A stretch of DNA of 64,000 nt from Aquarana catesbeiana (lineage: Eukaryota > Chordata > Amphibia > Anura > Ranidae): the NCBI RefSeq assembly GCF_042186555.1, contig NC_133329.1:75780557-75844556 (forward strand), read 5' to 3'. Shown here piece by piece: positions 10,946 through 20,645 of the stretch. A program made the position numbers and the translations under genes. Below the pieces are notes generated by a model, which worked only from the letters and a program-made list of their open reading frames with translations, was not told the origin of the DNA and ran no database searches. The stretch's first letter is position 1, and the number at the start of each line of letters is the position of its first letter.

Positions 10946-11637
10946 TCTATTCACTGTGCTGTGTGCTCTCTACTGCACCCTACTCCATTCCATATACTGT
11001 GCTGTGTGCTCTATACTGTACCCTGCTCCATTCTATATACTGTGCTGTGTGCTCTATACCGCACCCTACTCCATTCCATTTACTGTGCTGTGTGCTCTAT
11101 ACTGCACCCTGCTCCATTCCATATACTGTGCTGTGTGCTCTATACTGCACCCTGCTCCATTCTATGTACTGTGCTGTGTGCTCTATACTGCACCCTACTC
11201 CATTCTATATACTGTGCTGTGCACTCTATACTGCACCCTACTCCATTATATATACTGTGCTGTGTGCTCTATACTGCACCCTACTCCATTCCATATACTG
11301 TGCTGTGCGCTCTATACTGTACCCTGCTCAATTCTATATACTGTGCTGTGCGCTCTATACTGCACCCTACTCCATTCTATACACTGTGCTGTGCGCTCTA
11401 TACTGCACCCTACTCCATTATATATACTGTGCTGTGTGCTCTATACTGCACCCTACTCCATTCTATATACTGTGCTGTGTGCTCTATACTGCACCCTGCT
11501 CCATTCTATATACTGTGCCGTGGTGCTCTATACTGCACCCTGCTCCATTCTATATACTGTGCCGTGTGCTCTATACTGCACCCTGCTCCATTCTATATAC
11601 TGTCCTTAGTGCTGTGTGCTCTATACTCCACACTGCA
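10946..11637 (+). repeat. 43-bp minisatellite array 2 (about 16 copies)
   Basis: Tandem 43-bp units containing TACTGTGCTGTGTGCTCTAT, the reverse complement of array 1. The array ends about 190 bp before the ATG of TRIM gene 1, probably inside its 5' intron. All three plus frames are open through the array because the unit lacks stops; these are not genes. Confidence 0.95.
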
Positions 11638-11830
11638 CCACTAGCTGCTGGACTGGACCTATTTACAAGTATCTGTCTCTTTTTATTTTCCTCTATTGCT
11701 GAACATGTTGCTACCTGTTGTGTTTGACTTTTGGCTGACTTGTGGGAATACGTTATTTTGTTTGCAGTGAAGGCAATTTTCCCACCCCGGTACATTGTGT
11801 ACTCATTTTATTCTATTGTGTATTTACAGA
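11638..11830 (+). promoter_or_regulatory. 3' end of the presumed 5'-UTR intron of TRIM gene 1, with splice acceptor
   Basis: T-rich sequence ending TTCTATTGTGTATTTACAG at 11,829, one base before the ATG context. The same arrangement (CTACTGTGTATTTTCAG) precedes TRIM gene 2 at 27,957, and about 190 bp upstream of both genes is alignable. This supports one coding exon with a non-coding exon further 5'. Confidence 0.6.
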
Positions 11831-13522
11831 ATGGCAAATGTGACAGAAGATCTGAGCTGCTCCACCTGCGGGAACCCCTGTACAGACCCGGTGTCGCTGC
11901 CATGTTTACACAGATTCTGCAGACTCTGTATTTTGCACGAGTTGGACACCCAAAAAAGTGCTAAAGTTTATTTCTGTCCACAATGTAGGATGCAATTCGA
12001 GGAACGCCCTCCAATGCTCCATAAGAAAAGGCGGCTGTATGTGAAAGAGACAGTCCCTTGTACATACTGTGATGACCCTGCCCCTGCAGAGAAGACGTGT
12101 CTACATTGTGAAGATTCACTTTGTGCCAAACACCTAACTAGACACAGTACTGCACCTGAACATGTTCTGATAGAGCCTACGGCATCCCTGGAGGACAGAA
12201 AATGTACCAAGCACCGACAGCTCCTGGACCATTACTGCATAGAGGATAAAGTCTTCATCTGTTTCTTCTGCTACATAGCTGGAGACCACAAGGGACACGA
12301 GGTGATGTCTCTGAATATAGATTCTGCTGTCAAGGGGAAGGAATATCTAATTCCACTTATAAAGAATCTGAGATGGGAAAGTAAGAACATTGAGACTCAG
12401 ATCAATAGCTTGGAGGATCAAGAGGCAGCACAGGCAAGAAAACCACATGATGTCAGCAAAAGAGTCACTGACCAAATCCAAAACATCAAAGAAGACCTTG
12501 AGGATCTTCAGAAGAAGGTTCTGAATGAGGTCGACACACAGAAAAGAAAAGTTGCAGAATCAGTCCTTGATTGCAAAAAGAAGCTGGAGGACCAGAGGCA
12601 AGAGCTGTGCAGAAAGATTAGTGAAATACAGAAGCTACATGATATAAGGGATCCATTGACTTTTCTCAATAAAGTAATGGGAACTGATTTAATCGGGATT
12701 TTCAATGTAGAACAAATCAAAGTAAGTGGTGATCAGCTCTGTGAAACACCAATTTCAGAGATGCTTCACAAGGAACTCTTACAGTTTACTGATGGTCTTA
12801 ATAAACAGTTGCTGATGGATGCCTTTCCAAAGACGCAGGAGCTCTGTAATATTAGCGATCCATTGACTTTTCTCAAGATAGTGATGGGAACTGATCGGTT
12901 TGATGAAACACCAATTTCAGAGATGCAGCACAAGGAACTCTTACAATTTGCTGACCGTCTGATTAACCTTTTGCTGAAGGATGTCTTTCCAAAAATGAAG
13001 AAATCAGAGATCACCTTGGACATGAAGACAGCTCATTGTAAAATTATTATAAGAAGAAAACCCATTAATACTGCCTATTATACTGCAAATCGTCAAGCTA
13101 GACGCGGTGGTCCAGAGAGGTTTCGATCCCAACATGTTTTGAGTGGGTGCAAATTCTCATCAGGGAATCACTACTGGGAAGTGGAGGTGAATCGAATACA
13201 ATGTAGCATTGGGGTTGTCTATAATAATATAGAGAGAAAGAAAACAGGAGATAACTCACGCATTGGTTACAACAGGAAATCCTGGGCTCTCAGCATAGAT
13301 GACAAGCTTAGCGCGTGGCACAACTATACTAAAACAAAAATCCCCACGGATTCCCCTGTGAGGTCATTTGGGATATTCCTGGAATATGAGGCTGGGCGCC
13401 TGTCCTTCTACCAGCTGTGTGACCCCATCAGACACCTCCACACCTTCACCACCACCTTCACCAAACCCTTGCATGCTGCCTTCTATCTTGGTGATGGTTC
13501 CAAAATTACAATCCTAAATTAA
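11831..13522 (+). CDS. TRIM25-like E3 ubiquitin ligase (RING, two B-boxes, coiled coil, PRY-SPRY), gene 1
   Basis: A 563-residue tripartite-motif protein, expected to act in the cytoplasm as a ubiquitin ligase with SPRY-mediated target recognition, often in antiviral defence (family knowledge). The RING has C10, C13, C25, H27, C30, C33, C49 and C52. B-box 1 is about 75-115. B-box 2 has C125, H128, C136, D139, C144, C147, H153 and H156. A coiled coil covers about 170-270. PRY-SPRY runs from about 390 to the end with HYWEVEV and GRLSFYQL. Start: an ATG 36 bases upstream is in frame, but the ATG at 11,831 follows the acceptor-like CAG and matches the paralog start MAAVKEDLSC. Oddities: residues 271-334 are partly repeated at 340-388, and the usual C-x-I-C of the RING is C-S-T-C. 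The frame is intact. I infer function by family, not by orthology. Confidence 0.92.
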   Translation: MANVTEDLSCSTCGNPCTDPVSLPCLHRFCRLCILHELDTQKSAKVYFCPQCRMQFEERPPMLHKKRRLYVKETVPCTYCDDPAPAEKTCLHCEDSLCAKHLTRHSTAPEHVLIEPTASLEDRKCTKHRQLLDHYCIEDKVFICFFCYIAGDHKGHEVMSLNIDSAVKGKEYLIPLIKNLRWESKNIETQINSLEDQEAAQARKPHDVSKRVTDQIQNIKEDLEDLQKKVLNEVDTQKRKVAESVLDCKKKLEDQRQELCRKISEIQKLHDIRDPLTFLNKVMGTDLIGIFNVEQIKVSGDQLCETPISEMLHKELLQFTDGLNKQLLMDAFPKTQELCNISDPLTFLKIVMGTDRFDETPISEMQHKELLQFADRLINLLLKDVFPKMKKSEITLDMKTAHCKIIIRRKPINTAYYTANRQARRGGPERFRSQHVLSGCKFSSGNHYWEVEVNRIQCSIGVVYNNIERKKTGDNSRIGYNRKSWALSIDDKLSAWHNYTKTKIPTDSPVRSFGIFLEYEAGRLSFYQLCDPIRHLHTFTTTFTKPLHAAFYLGDGSKITILN

Positions 13523-14026
13523 TACTGCAACAAATACACTCTGACCATCACAGATGTAAGAGTGTTAGAGTAATATTAATGTCCATAGTTTTTGGAGTAT
13601 GATCTTCAACAAGACTATAATATGGGCATTAATACTGAGTTGCCCCCCTACTCATTCTGTCTCCAACAGCCTCCACTCTTCTGGGAAGGCTTTCTATGAG
13701 TTTTTGGAGTGGGTCTATGGGAATTTGTACCAATTCAGCCAAAAGAACGTTTGTGAGGTCAGGTACTGATGTTGGACGTGAAGATCTGTTATGTCATCGG
13801 TGTTCCAATTCATTACAGTGGTGATCAGTAGAGTTAGGGTCAAGGTTCTGAACAGGCATCTTACTTTCTCCCACATTCCTCTTCCACTCTTCTGGGAAGG
13901 CTTTCTATGAGATTTTCAAAGCGGGTCTATGGGATTCTGTGTCAGTTCAGCCAATAGAACATTGGTGAACTGATCTTGGATGTAAAGATCTGTCTCGCCA
14001 TCAACATTCCAATTTGTCACAAATGT
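13523..14026 (-). repeat. 3' flank with decayed, tandem Tc1-like fragments
   Basis: The first 120 bp align with the 3' flank of TRIM gene 2 (shared AACAAGACTATA motif at 13,609 and 29,591). From about 13,630 there are two partial copies, about 210 bp apart, of a sequence containing CTTCTGGGAAGGCTTTCTATGAG. This is the complement of the end of a Tc1-type transposase gene, equivalent to the ends of the elements at 22.9 and 34.0 kb. No intact frame. Confidence 0.6.
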
Positions 14027-14539
14027 GTTTGTCATAATATGCCCAAAACCACTGTGACTGATATGCTTTGATATGCTTTGATATGCTCTGCCATTTTAGT
14101 ATACAAGATAGTTTAAATCTGCAACTATAAAAGAATGCTTAGAAAACACAAGTATTTTTCTCTATATATATCATTGTGGGTTAGTTTGTCTTTTCCTGTT
14201 CTCTGTTCTGTAGGCCATGGGACAGGATGCATGACTTATGACTCATAACCAGATGGCCTGTTGACCCGTGTTAACTCATGATAATGTATCTTAAAGGGTC
14301 ACTGACTTGTATAACCATATAACTACATATTTCTATACAAATACATCATTTACTAACCACTCCCCTCTTTCTATTGGTATGTTGAACCATATATAAGCTG
14401 TAACACACCTAATAAAGGCAGACATTTTACAAATGCACAACCTGCCTCTCGTTTTATTCGGTGTCTCCAGATATCTGAGGGCCCTTTTGGTGTACCTATA
14501 GACGGGTGGTCGTCCAGAATACCTACTATTTCCTTTCAG
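14027..14539 (+). repeat. Solo-LTR-like block
   Basis: About 510 bp interrupting a Tc1 relic: Tc1-like sequence stops near 14,026 and resumes at about 14,540 (GTTCAGTAGGGTTGAGGTCA). It has LTR hallmarks: a TATATAAG box at about 14,392, an AATAAA at 14,412, a downstream T/G-rich region, and an end near TTTCCTTTCA. The exact ends and target duplication are unclear. It differs from the LTR at 2,340-3,269. Confidence 0.5.
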
Positions 14540-15770
14540 TGTTCAGTAGGGTTGAGGTCAGGGCTCTGTGCAGCGCCCTCATAAGTTCCAATTCTTTCCG
14601 GCTTCTACTGTGCACACACTTTGTTTGGTTTATTCTTTCCTATGGCTGGAGCTACACTCCTCTGGATGGCTGGGGGCCTCCATGAGTACGGATCAGCCGC
14701 TGGAATCAATGGGGAAAGCAGCACACATGTACCGTAAGAACTGGACGTGGCAAGGACTTTTGGGCTGTGTGGTGCCAACATTTGGGGCCATGCAAAGGAA
14801 TGTATTTAGGCAGGCGGCTACCAATTAGGCTGGTGGATAGAATATTTAAAGGACAAATGTGTACTCATTCTTTACCTTTTTCTCTTTTTGTATTATTTAA
14901 TTAATTTACATCAATATTATGTTTACCTAACAATGCTGTCATATGGTTTGATTCATTAAAATAAATAGATTTAGGTACTCATACATGATGGGATTTTGTC
15001 CGCCATGAATTGAAGATGAATGAATTTGCTTGCTTTGGCGATCGCCATGTGAAAAATCACCAACCATAGGAAACGGGCTCTTACCAGAGTGCAAGGGCTC
15101 CACTACAGAATACTGAATATGAATACCACTCACATGGATAAAACAGATATGCACTTTGTATATAAAACATTCCCGGGATGCATGGTACAAACTTTTAGAC
15201 AATGGTTCACAAAGTTACCAGTCCAGATAGGTGTGACGACGTCGCGTGCATTAGCGCCCCCCAATGCGTTTTGTCATATGTCGCGTCATCGGGGGCATCA
15301 TATTTTGAAGTGAAATAAAGCTTTTTAGTTGGATTTACACTATGTGGATTCTTCCATCTTGATTGTATGTGGAATTTCGTGTAGTATATGGTTGCCATTG
15401 ATGCTACTATCTATTGGTATATAAGATATACTGTGGAACTCCAGCCAAGCAGCATGAGCCGGTTTTCCGTTTGAAGGGATTGCCATATACGAGCTGATTT
15501 GACTCTGTAGTGGAGTGCTTACACTCTGGTAAGACTCCATTTCTTATGGTTGTTGATGGTTCACGTGGTGATCGCTAAAGCAGATTGAACATTTTTTCCT
15601 TGCAAAGTGCCACAGAGGTGCTTTGAAGACTCTATTTGGACTTTTATTCATGTTTCTATAGCACACATGCACATATATGCAGTTTATATGTTATATTTTT
15701 ACATTTTCTGACTCACTTTATTTGTTTATACAGTATATTATCACATTAAGCACAGCAATTTACATATTAC
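14540..15770. other. Unassigned repeat-derived sequence, with a degenerate hammerhead-like stretch
   Basis: 14,540-14,820 continues Tc1-like relic and unassigned sequence. On the minus strand at about 15,245-15,300 there is CGATGACGCG...CAAAACGCATTGGGG, which resembles a Penelope-type hammerhead (CTGATGA...GAAACGCGT) with at least two core changes. No credible gene. Confidence 0.3.
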
Positions 15771-15934
15771 CAGTAGTAACACATCTCCTGTATTAGAGTG
15801 CCCCCACTCTGAATGAAAGAACACAGGGGCACCTTTGGATAGCAGCATTGTCAATTAAGGGGGGGGAGTGTTAGATGTACTGACAGATTTAGATACACTA
15901 ACAAATTGAAGCCAAACTCCAGTTCACGCTGCAG
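15771..15934. repeat. Dispersed repeat, left part (copy 1), split by a MITE
   Basis: Contains CAGCAGCATTGTCAAT-like and GAGTGTTAGATG blocks that recur at about 39,670-39,830 within the 37-42 kb element. The family resumes at about 16,690-16,935 (compare 39,850-40,110). Here the copy is split by the MITE at 15,935 and further sequence. Confidence 0.6.
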
Positions 15935-16283
15935 TTAGGCCCCTTTCACATGGATCCGCCTGCTTAGCGGGGGATCTGTCTGCTGACGACAGGTCTGTGT
16001 CCGCTCCGCTTGTGCAGAACAGACATGGACACAGCCCGCAGTTCTCTATGGGGCGGTCGGATGTAAATGGAACCACCTGCCCATTTACATCCAACTGTCA
16101 TCCAATCCGCTAGATGGATGGGGAACAGATCCCGCATCTATCTGTTTTTGGGGGATCGGATGCAGACGGGTGTAAACGGACACATGATCGTTTACATCCG
16201 CCGTTTACATCCGCCTCCCCATGGGTGGTCCTGAAAAACAAAAAGGCACACTCAATTGGTCTTCTTGTGTGAAAGGGGACTTA
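15935..16283. mobile_element. 349-bp MITE with TTAGGCCCCTTTCACA termini
   Basis: Starts TTAGGCCCCTTTCACATGG and ends GTGTGAAAGGGGACTTA, imperfect inverted ends with TTA/TAA at the extremities. It shares end sequence with the elements at 29,985 and 40,763. No coding capacity. Confidence 0.75.
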
Positions 16284-17340
16284 CACAAGCAGTTACATCA
16301 ACAGTTTTTTTCTTTAAAGAGGAACTGCAGTCTTCTCACATAATTTGTAATAAAAACATCTTTGCCACCATTTTTACTGTGGGCAACTGAAGCTGCCGCC
16401 TCTTCACTTCCTGGATTTACACAGACACACAGAGGCACGCCTCCAGCTCTGCAGCCCTGCAGCTCTCATTGGCCCTCTTATGACTCACCCCCCTCCCTTC
16501 CTGGCAAACTCTCACAAGAGTTAGAGAGCTGTGCATGATGTCATAAGCCTAGGCTTTTTACCAGACAAGAAACAGGAAGTGGGCTGTATAAGGTATTTAC
16601 TGGCATAAAAAACATGTTTTACTGTCCAAAGTTAAAACAACAACAAGGGCTGAAGATTTAATAGATGGAAAGTTGAAAAAATTAATAAAGGTCGGCTTTA
16701 AGGATAAAGTTTTTACATGAATAAATAAAAGATGATCATTGTAAGCACCGCTGTCAGTTGTAAACGGTATACATTTGCAGGAGAGCTTGTTCTGTTGAAA
16801 GACAACAGACTTACTGGCTGGATCACAAGATGAAAATAAAGGAAAGAGTGCCTAAAAACTAAAACTAATGCAGCCATGATATCTAAGGTAAACTGCAATA
16901 TAATAAATGTATATCTTTGAACATAATACTGCTTTAAGAACACAGGGACATGACCTCAAACTAGCCAAAGAAAAGTAGCCAGAGCGAAGTTCAAAACTAA
17001 CCGTGGAAAGTATTATTTTACAGAAAGAGTAACCCCTGAAATTTTATTTAGGAGGGCCACATCAACCTCAGATAAATTAGTGAAGATCCACCGCTTGAGA
17101 GTCGAGTCAGGTGTCTCCTACATGAACCACTTGCCTTCTGGCCATTGTAGATAAACGGCTGGACAGGTCACTTCTGGGGACAGGAGGGGATGCTCTGGCC
17201 TGCCCTGTAATTGCTGTGTCCATTGGAATTGACCCTGTACCATATGATTGCTGTGACCAATCACAAGGATCACACTTGTAAACAAAGAATGCATGTTGCA
17301 GCCAGTGCTAATTCCTCTCATGTGATCAGCTATGAGAGGG
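16284..17340. other. Non-coding, mainly MITE-derived sequence
   Basis: A block beginning TTTAAAGAGGAACTGCAGTC (16,313) and ending near CGGCTTTAAGG (16,700) looks like a further short element. 16,690-16,935 is the right part of the repeat described at 15,771. 16,936-17,340 is unassigned. Confidence 0.45.
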
Positions 17341-17465
17341 AACAAGGGTTTTTTTTTTCTTTACCAAAGCTCAATTGAACAGGCTGAGGTTTGAAGCTGA
17401 TTGGTTTCTATGCAGAAGTGAGCCTGATTTTTCACTCTCCAGCTTTAGTAAATAAACCCCAAAGT
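17341..17465. repeat. Short element ending TAAATAAACCCC
   Basis: Contains GAAGCTGATTGGTTTCTATG and ends with AGTAAATAAACCCC. The terminal motif matches the GGGGTTTATTTACTAAAG termini at 37,330. Probably a truncated MITE. Confidence 0.5.
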
Positions 17466-18842
17466 GTTCCCCCAGAGATCAGGAACTGTTTTTTTCCCAC
17501 AGTACATCGGGTTTGGCTTGAAGAAAAGGTGGCAACCCTAACACTTTAGTGTCGCACGGCAATTTTTTTTTTTGTAGTGTACACTAAGATTGTAAAAGAC
17601 CCGGGGCACTGTTGGGTGTCCCAATGAGAGTAGTAATGCGGCGTGCTATGCGCACCATGGCAAACAGAAGGTGTGTCCAAATTGCATTAACAGTGTCAGG
17701 GGCTTATAGTGACATGGTTAAATAAAACAAAAGTATTTTTGTATCCATAATATATTCTTTGATTAAAAAAACAAATGTCACTGCTACCTTAAAAGTGGAC
17801 AGCGTCAGTCAACAAAACAGTGGACAGTGTCAGTAGGGCATTGGATGGTAGAAGTAGAGAAGTGGATGGCACCAGTATGAGAGTGGATACATGATTCAAA
17901 ACCTGGACTGGCCGGGTGAATCTCGGACAGGTGGCACTGTTCGCCTAACCCATTCCATTTAATCAAATGTAACGAGCAAGCGATATAACACCTCCTCCCT
18001 GCCTGTCAGATGCCTTCTGAAGAGCAATCCAAATGTGGATTGCTCTTCAGAGGGCACCACATGTGTAAATGAGCCCTAAGTCTGTTCAGCCATTCCAGTA
18101 TTTTCTTTCAATTCAGTAGATAACTGGGGACAGGAACACAACTAATAATGTTTACTTTGGGACATTGCTGAGTAACCTCATGGTCTGCAGCAATTACAGA
18201 AAAAACTTCCCTGGGCCCCATCTGTTTAGCTGGGGGAAGGAGCAGGACTATTTAGGGCCTTTTCACACTATATAGATCCATAATCCATGAAGAAAGACGA
18301 CTATGGGACAAAAATGGGAAAAGATTAAGCAATGGTCAAACAGATCCTTAGGATCTGTTTGACCATTGCTTAATCTTTTCCCATTTTTTGTCTTCTACAG
18401 AGCTCCCAACTGTCCCTGATTTGGAGCAATGTCCCTCTGTCCCTCATTCCTCCTCATTTGTCCCTCATTTTGGTCTGATCTATATAGATGTATATAAAAT
18501 GCACTTTTTATCTATCAAAAAGTGTTTTCTAGCGCTAAACCTTTCATCTGATTTCTAAATGCATTTGTAAAAAGGAATAGTAGTGATAAAAAAAACACTT
18601 GTGGGTTTAACCAATCTTGTTTTTTTGTACAATTCTCCTTTAAGGGGGTGTGGCAAGGGGTGTGTCCTATGCCTGCATACTTTTGCTGATAGGTGTCCCC
18701 AGGTGCGTTGCTAGGGGGCAAAAAGACCAGGGGCTTCAGCCCAAAGTCCAAGGCCGGCACAAGGGGGGGCCCCTAGTGGCGCTGTTTTTTTTTGGTTGGG
18801 CGGAGGGGTTGTGTGGCGGGGGGTAGGCTGACTTGCTGGTTG
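17466..18842. other. Non-coding sequence with repeat fragments and one hairpin
   Basis: No credible gene. It contains a perfect hairpin at 18,310-18,388, a CCCAACTGTCCCTGATTTGG fragment at 18,407 that also occurs in related form at about 38,005, and a G/C-rich stretch at 18,700-18,840. Confidence 0.5.
18310..18388. repeat. Perfect 38-bp inverted repeat with a 3-base loop
   Basis: Left arm 18,310-18,347 and right arm 18,351-18,388 are exact reverse complements around TTA, and the pairing continues (GAC/GTC) past a single-base bulge. Probably a collapsed foldback element. Confidence 0.9.
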
Positions 18843-19813
18843 CTGCATGGCTTACCAGTGCCCATCAATGCTGACCTACCTACCTGATATACACACTGAC
18901 CTACCGGACATACACACACTGACCTACCTACCTGACATACACTGACCTACACACACTGACCTACCTGACACACACTGACCTACCTGACATACACTGACCT
19001 ACCTGACCCACACTGACCTACATACACTGACCTACATACACTGACTTACCTGACCCACACTGACCTACATAGACTGACCTACCTGATACACACTGACCTA
19101 CCTGACTCACACTGACCTAGCTGACATACACTGACCTACATACACTGAGTTACCTGATACACACTGACCTACATAGACAGACCTACCTGACATACACTGA
19201 CCTACCTGACCCACACTGACCTAGCTGACATACACTGACCTACATACACTGACTTACCTGACCCACACTGACCTACCTGACCCACACTGACCTACATACA
19301 CTGACCTACCTGACACACACTGACCTACATACACTGACCTACATACACTGACTTACCTGACCCACACTGACCTACCTGACCCACACTGACCTACATAGAC
19401 TGACCTATCTGACATGCACTGACCTACATACACTGACCTACATACACTGACCTACCTGACATTCACTGACCTACCTGACATTCACTGACCTACCTGACAT
19501 ACACTGACCTACATACACTGACCTACCTGACATTCACTGACCTACCTGGCACACACTGACCTACATACACTGACCTACCTGATACACTGACCTACCTGAC
19601 ATACACTGACCTACATACACTGACCTACCTGACCCAAACTGACCTACCTGACATTCACTGACCTACCTGACATACACTGACCTACATACACTGACCTACC
19701 TGACATGCACTGACCTACCTGACCTACTGACATACACTGACCTACACACACTGACCTACACACACTGACCTACCTGACACACACTGACCTACCTGACATA
19801 CACTGACCTACTA
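18843..19813 (+). repeat. Mosaic minisatellite of 14- and 19-bp units
   Basis: Irregular alternation of CTGACCTACATACA (14 bp) and CTGACCTACCTGACATACA (19 bp), with CACA, CCCA and TTCA variants, over almost 1 kb. Every unit contains CTGACCTAC. Non-coding. Confidence 0.92.
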
Positions 19814-20290
19814 GTGCGATCTCATCTATGCCCACCACTGCAGTCTCATCTGTGCCCACTAGTGCAGTCTCGACTGTGCCCACCAGTGCCGTCTCATTTG
19901 TGCCTACTAGTGCCATCTCATCTGTGCCCACCATTGCATCCTCACTGTGCCCACCATGGCAGCCTCACTGTGCCCACCACTGCAGCCTCGCTGTGCCCAT
20001 CATTGCAGCCCCACTGTACCCACCACTGCAGCCTCACTGTGCCAACCACTGCAGCCTCACTGTGCTCACCATTGCAGCCTCACTGTGTCCATCATTGCAG
20101 CCTCACTGTGCCCACCATAGCAGCTTCACTGTGCCCACCATTGCAGCCACACTATGCCCACCATTGCAGCCACACTATGCCCACCATTGCAGCCACACTA
20201 TGCCCACCATTGCAGCCACACTGTGCCCACCATTGCAGCCACACTGTGCCCACCATTGCAGCCACACTGTGCCCACCATTGCAGCCTCGC
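19814..20290 (+). repeat. 23-bp minisatellite (about 20 copies)
   Basis: Units of the type GCCCACCATTGCAGCCACAC plus TGT, starting in a more diverged form (CAGTCTCATCTGTGCCCAC) and becoming nearly identical towards the 3' end. The overlapping ORFs on both strands are repeat artefacts. Confidence 0.9.
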
Positions 20291-20604
20291 CTGGGCAGAG
20301 GAAGAGAGAAGGCAGCCGAATCATGACTGGAGGAACAGGAGAGCCACGGGATCACAGAGCAGGATAGCACGCCGGGACATCTTACTTTACAATTGCCTCC
20401 ACTCTGCTCGCCATCATACACAGCCCCGCCTCCTCCTATCCCTGCACCTGCATAGACAGAACACATCCCAGCATTGGACCCGCGTTTTATGACAGGCGCA
20501 GGGTCAGGAGGAGCTTGCCCCCCCTGCTCCCAGGCAGCCCAGCTCCCCGCCAGCCCTCATTTTCCATTTGCAAAATGCGATTAGGCGAGTGGAAAATTTG
20601 AGGG

Positions 20605-20640
<36 letters not shown>
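20291..20640. other. GC-rich non-coding flank and (TA)n tract
   Basis: No gene seen. 20,550-20,605 has a small inverted repeat (CCCTCATTTTCCA / TGGAAAATTTGAGGG). A (TA)n tract at about 20,607-20,643 is the target site of the adjacent Tc1 element. Confidence 0.6.

Positions 20641-20645
<5 letters not shown>

Noticed and set aside
10927..11727. Long plus-strand ORFs across array 2
   Set aside because: Same 43-bp repeat effect in three frames.
19814..20492. His/Cys/Pro-rich ORFs on both strands
   Set aside because: Products of the 23-bp minisatellite.
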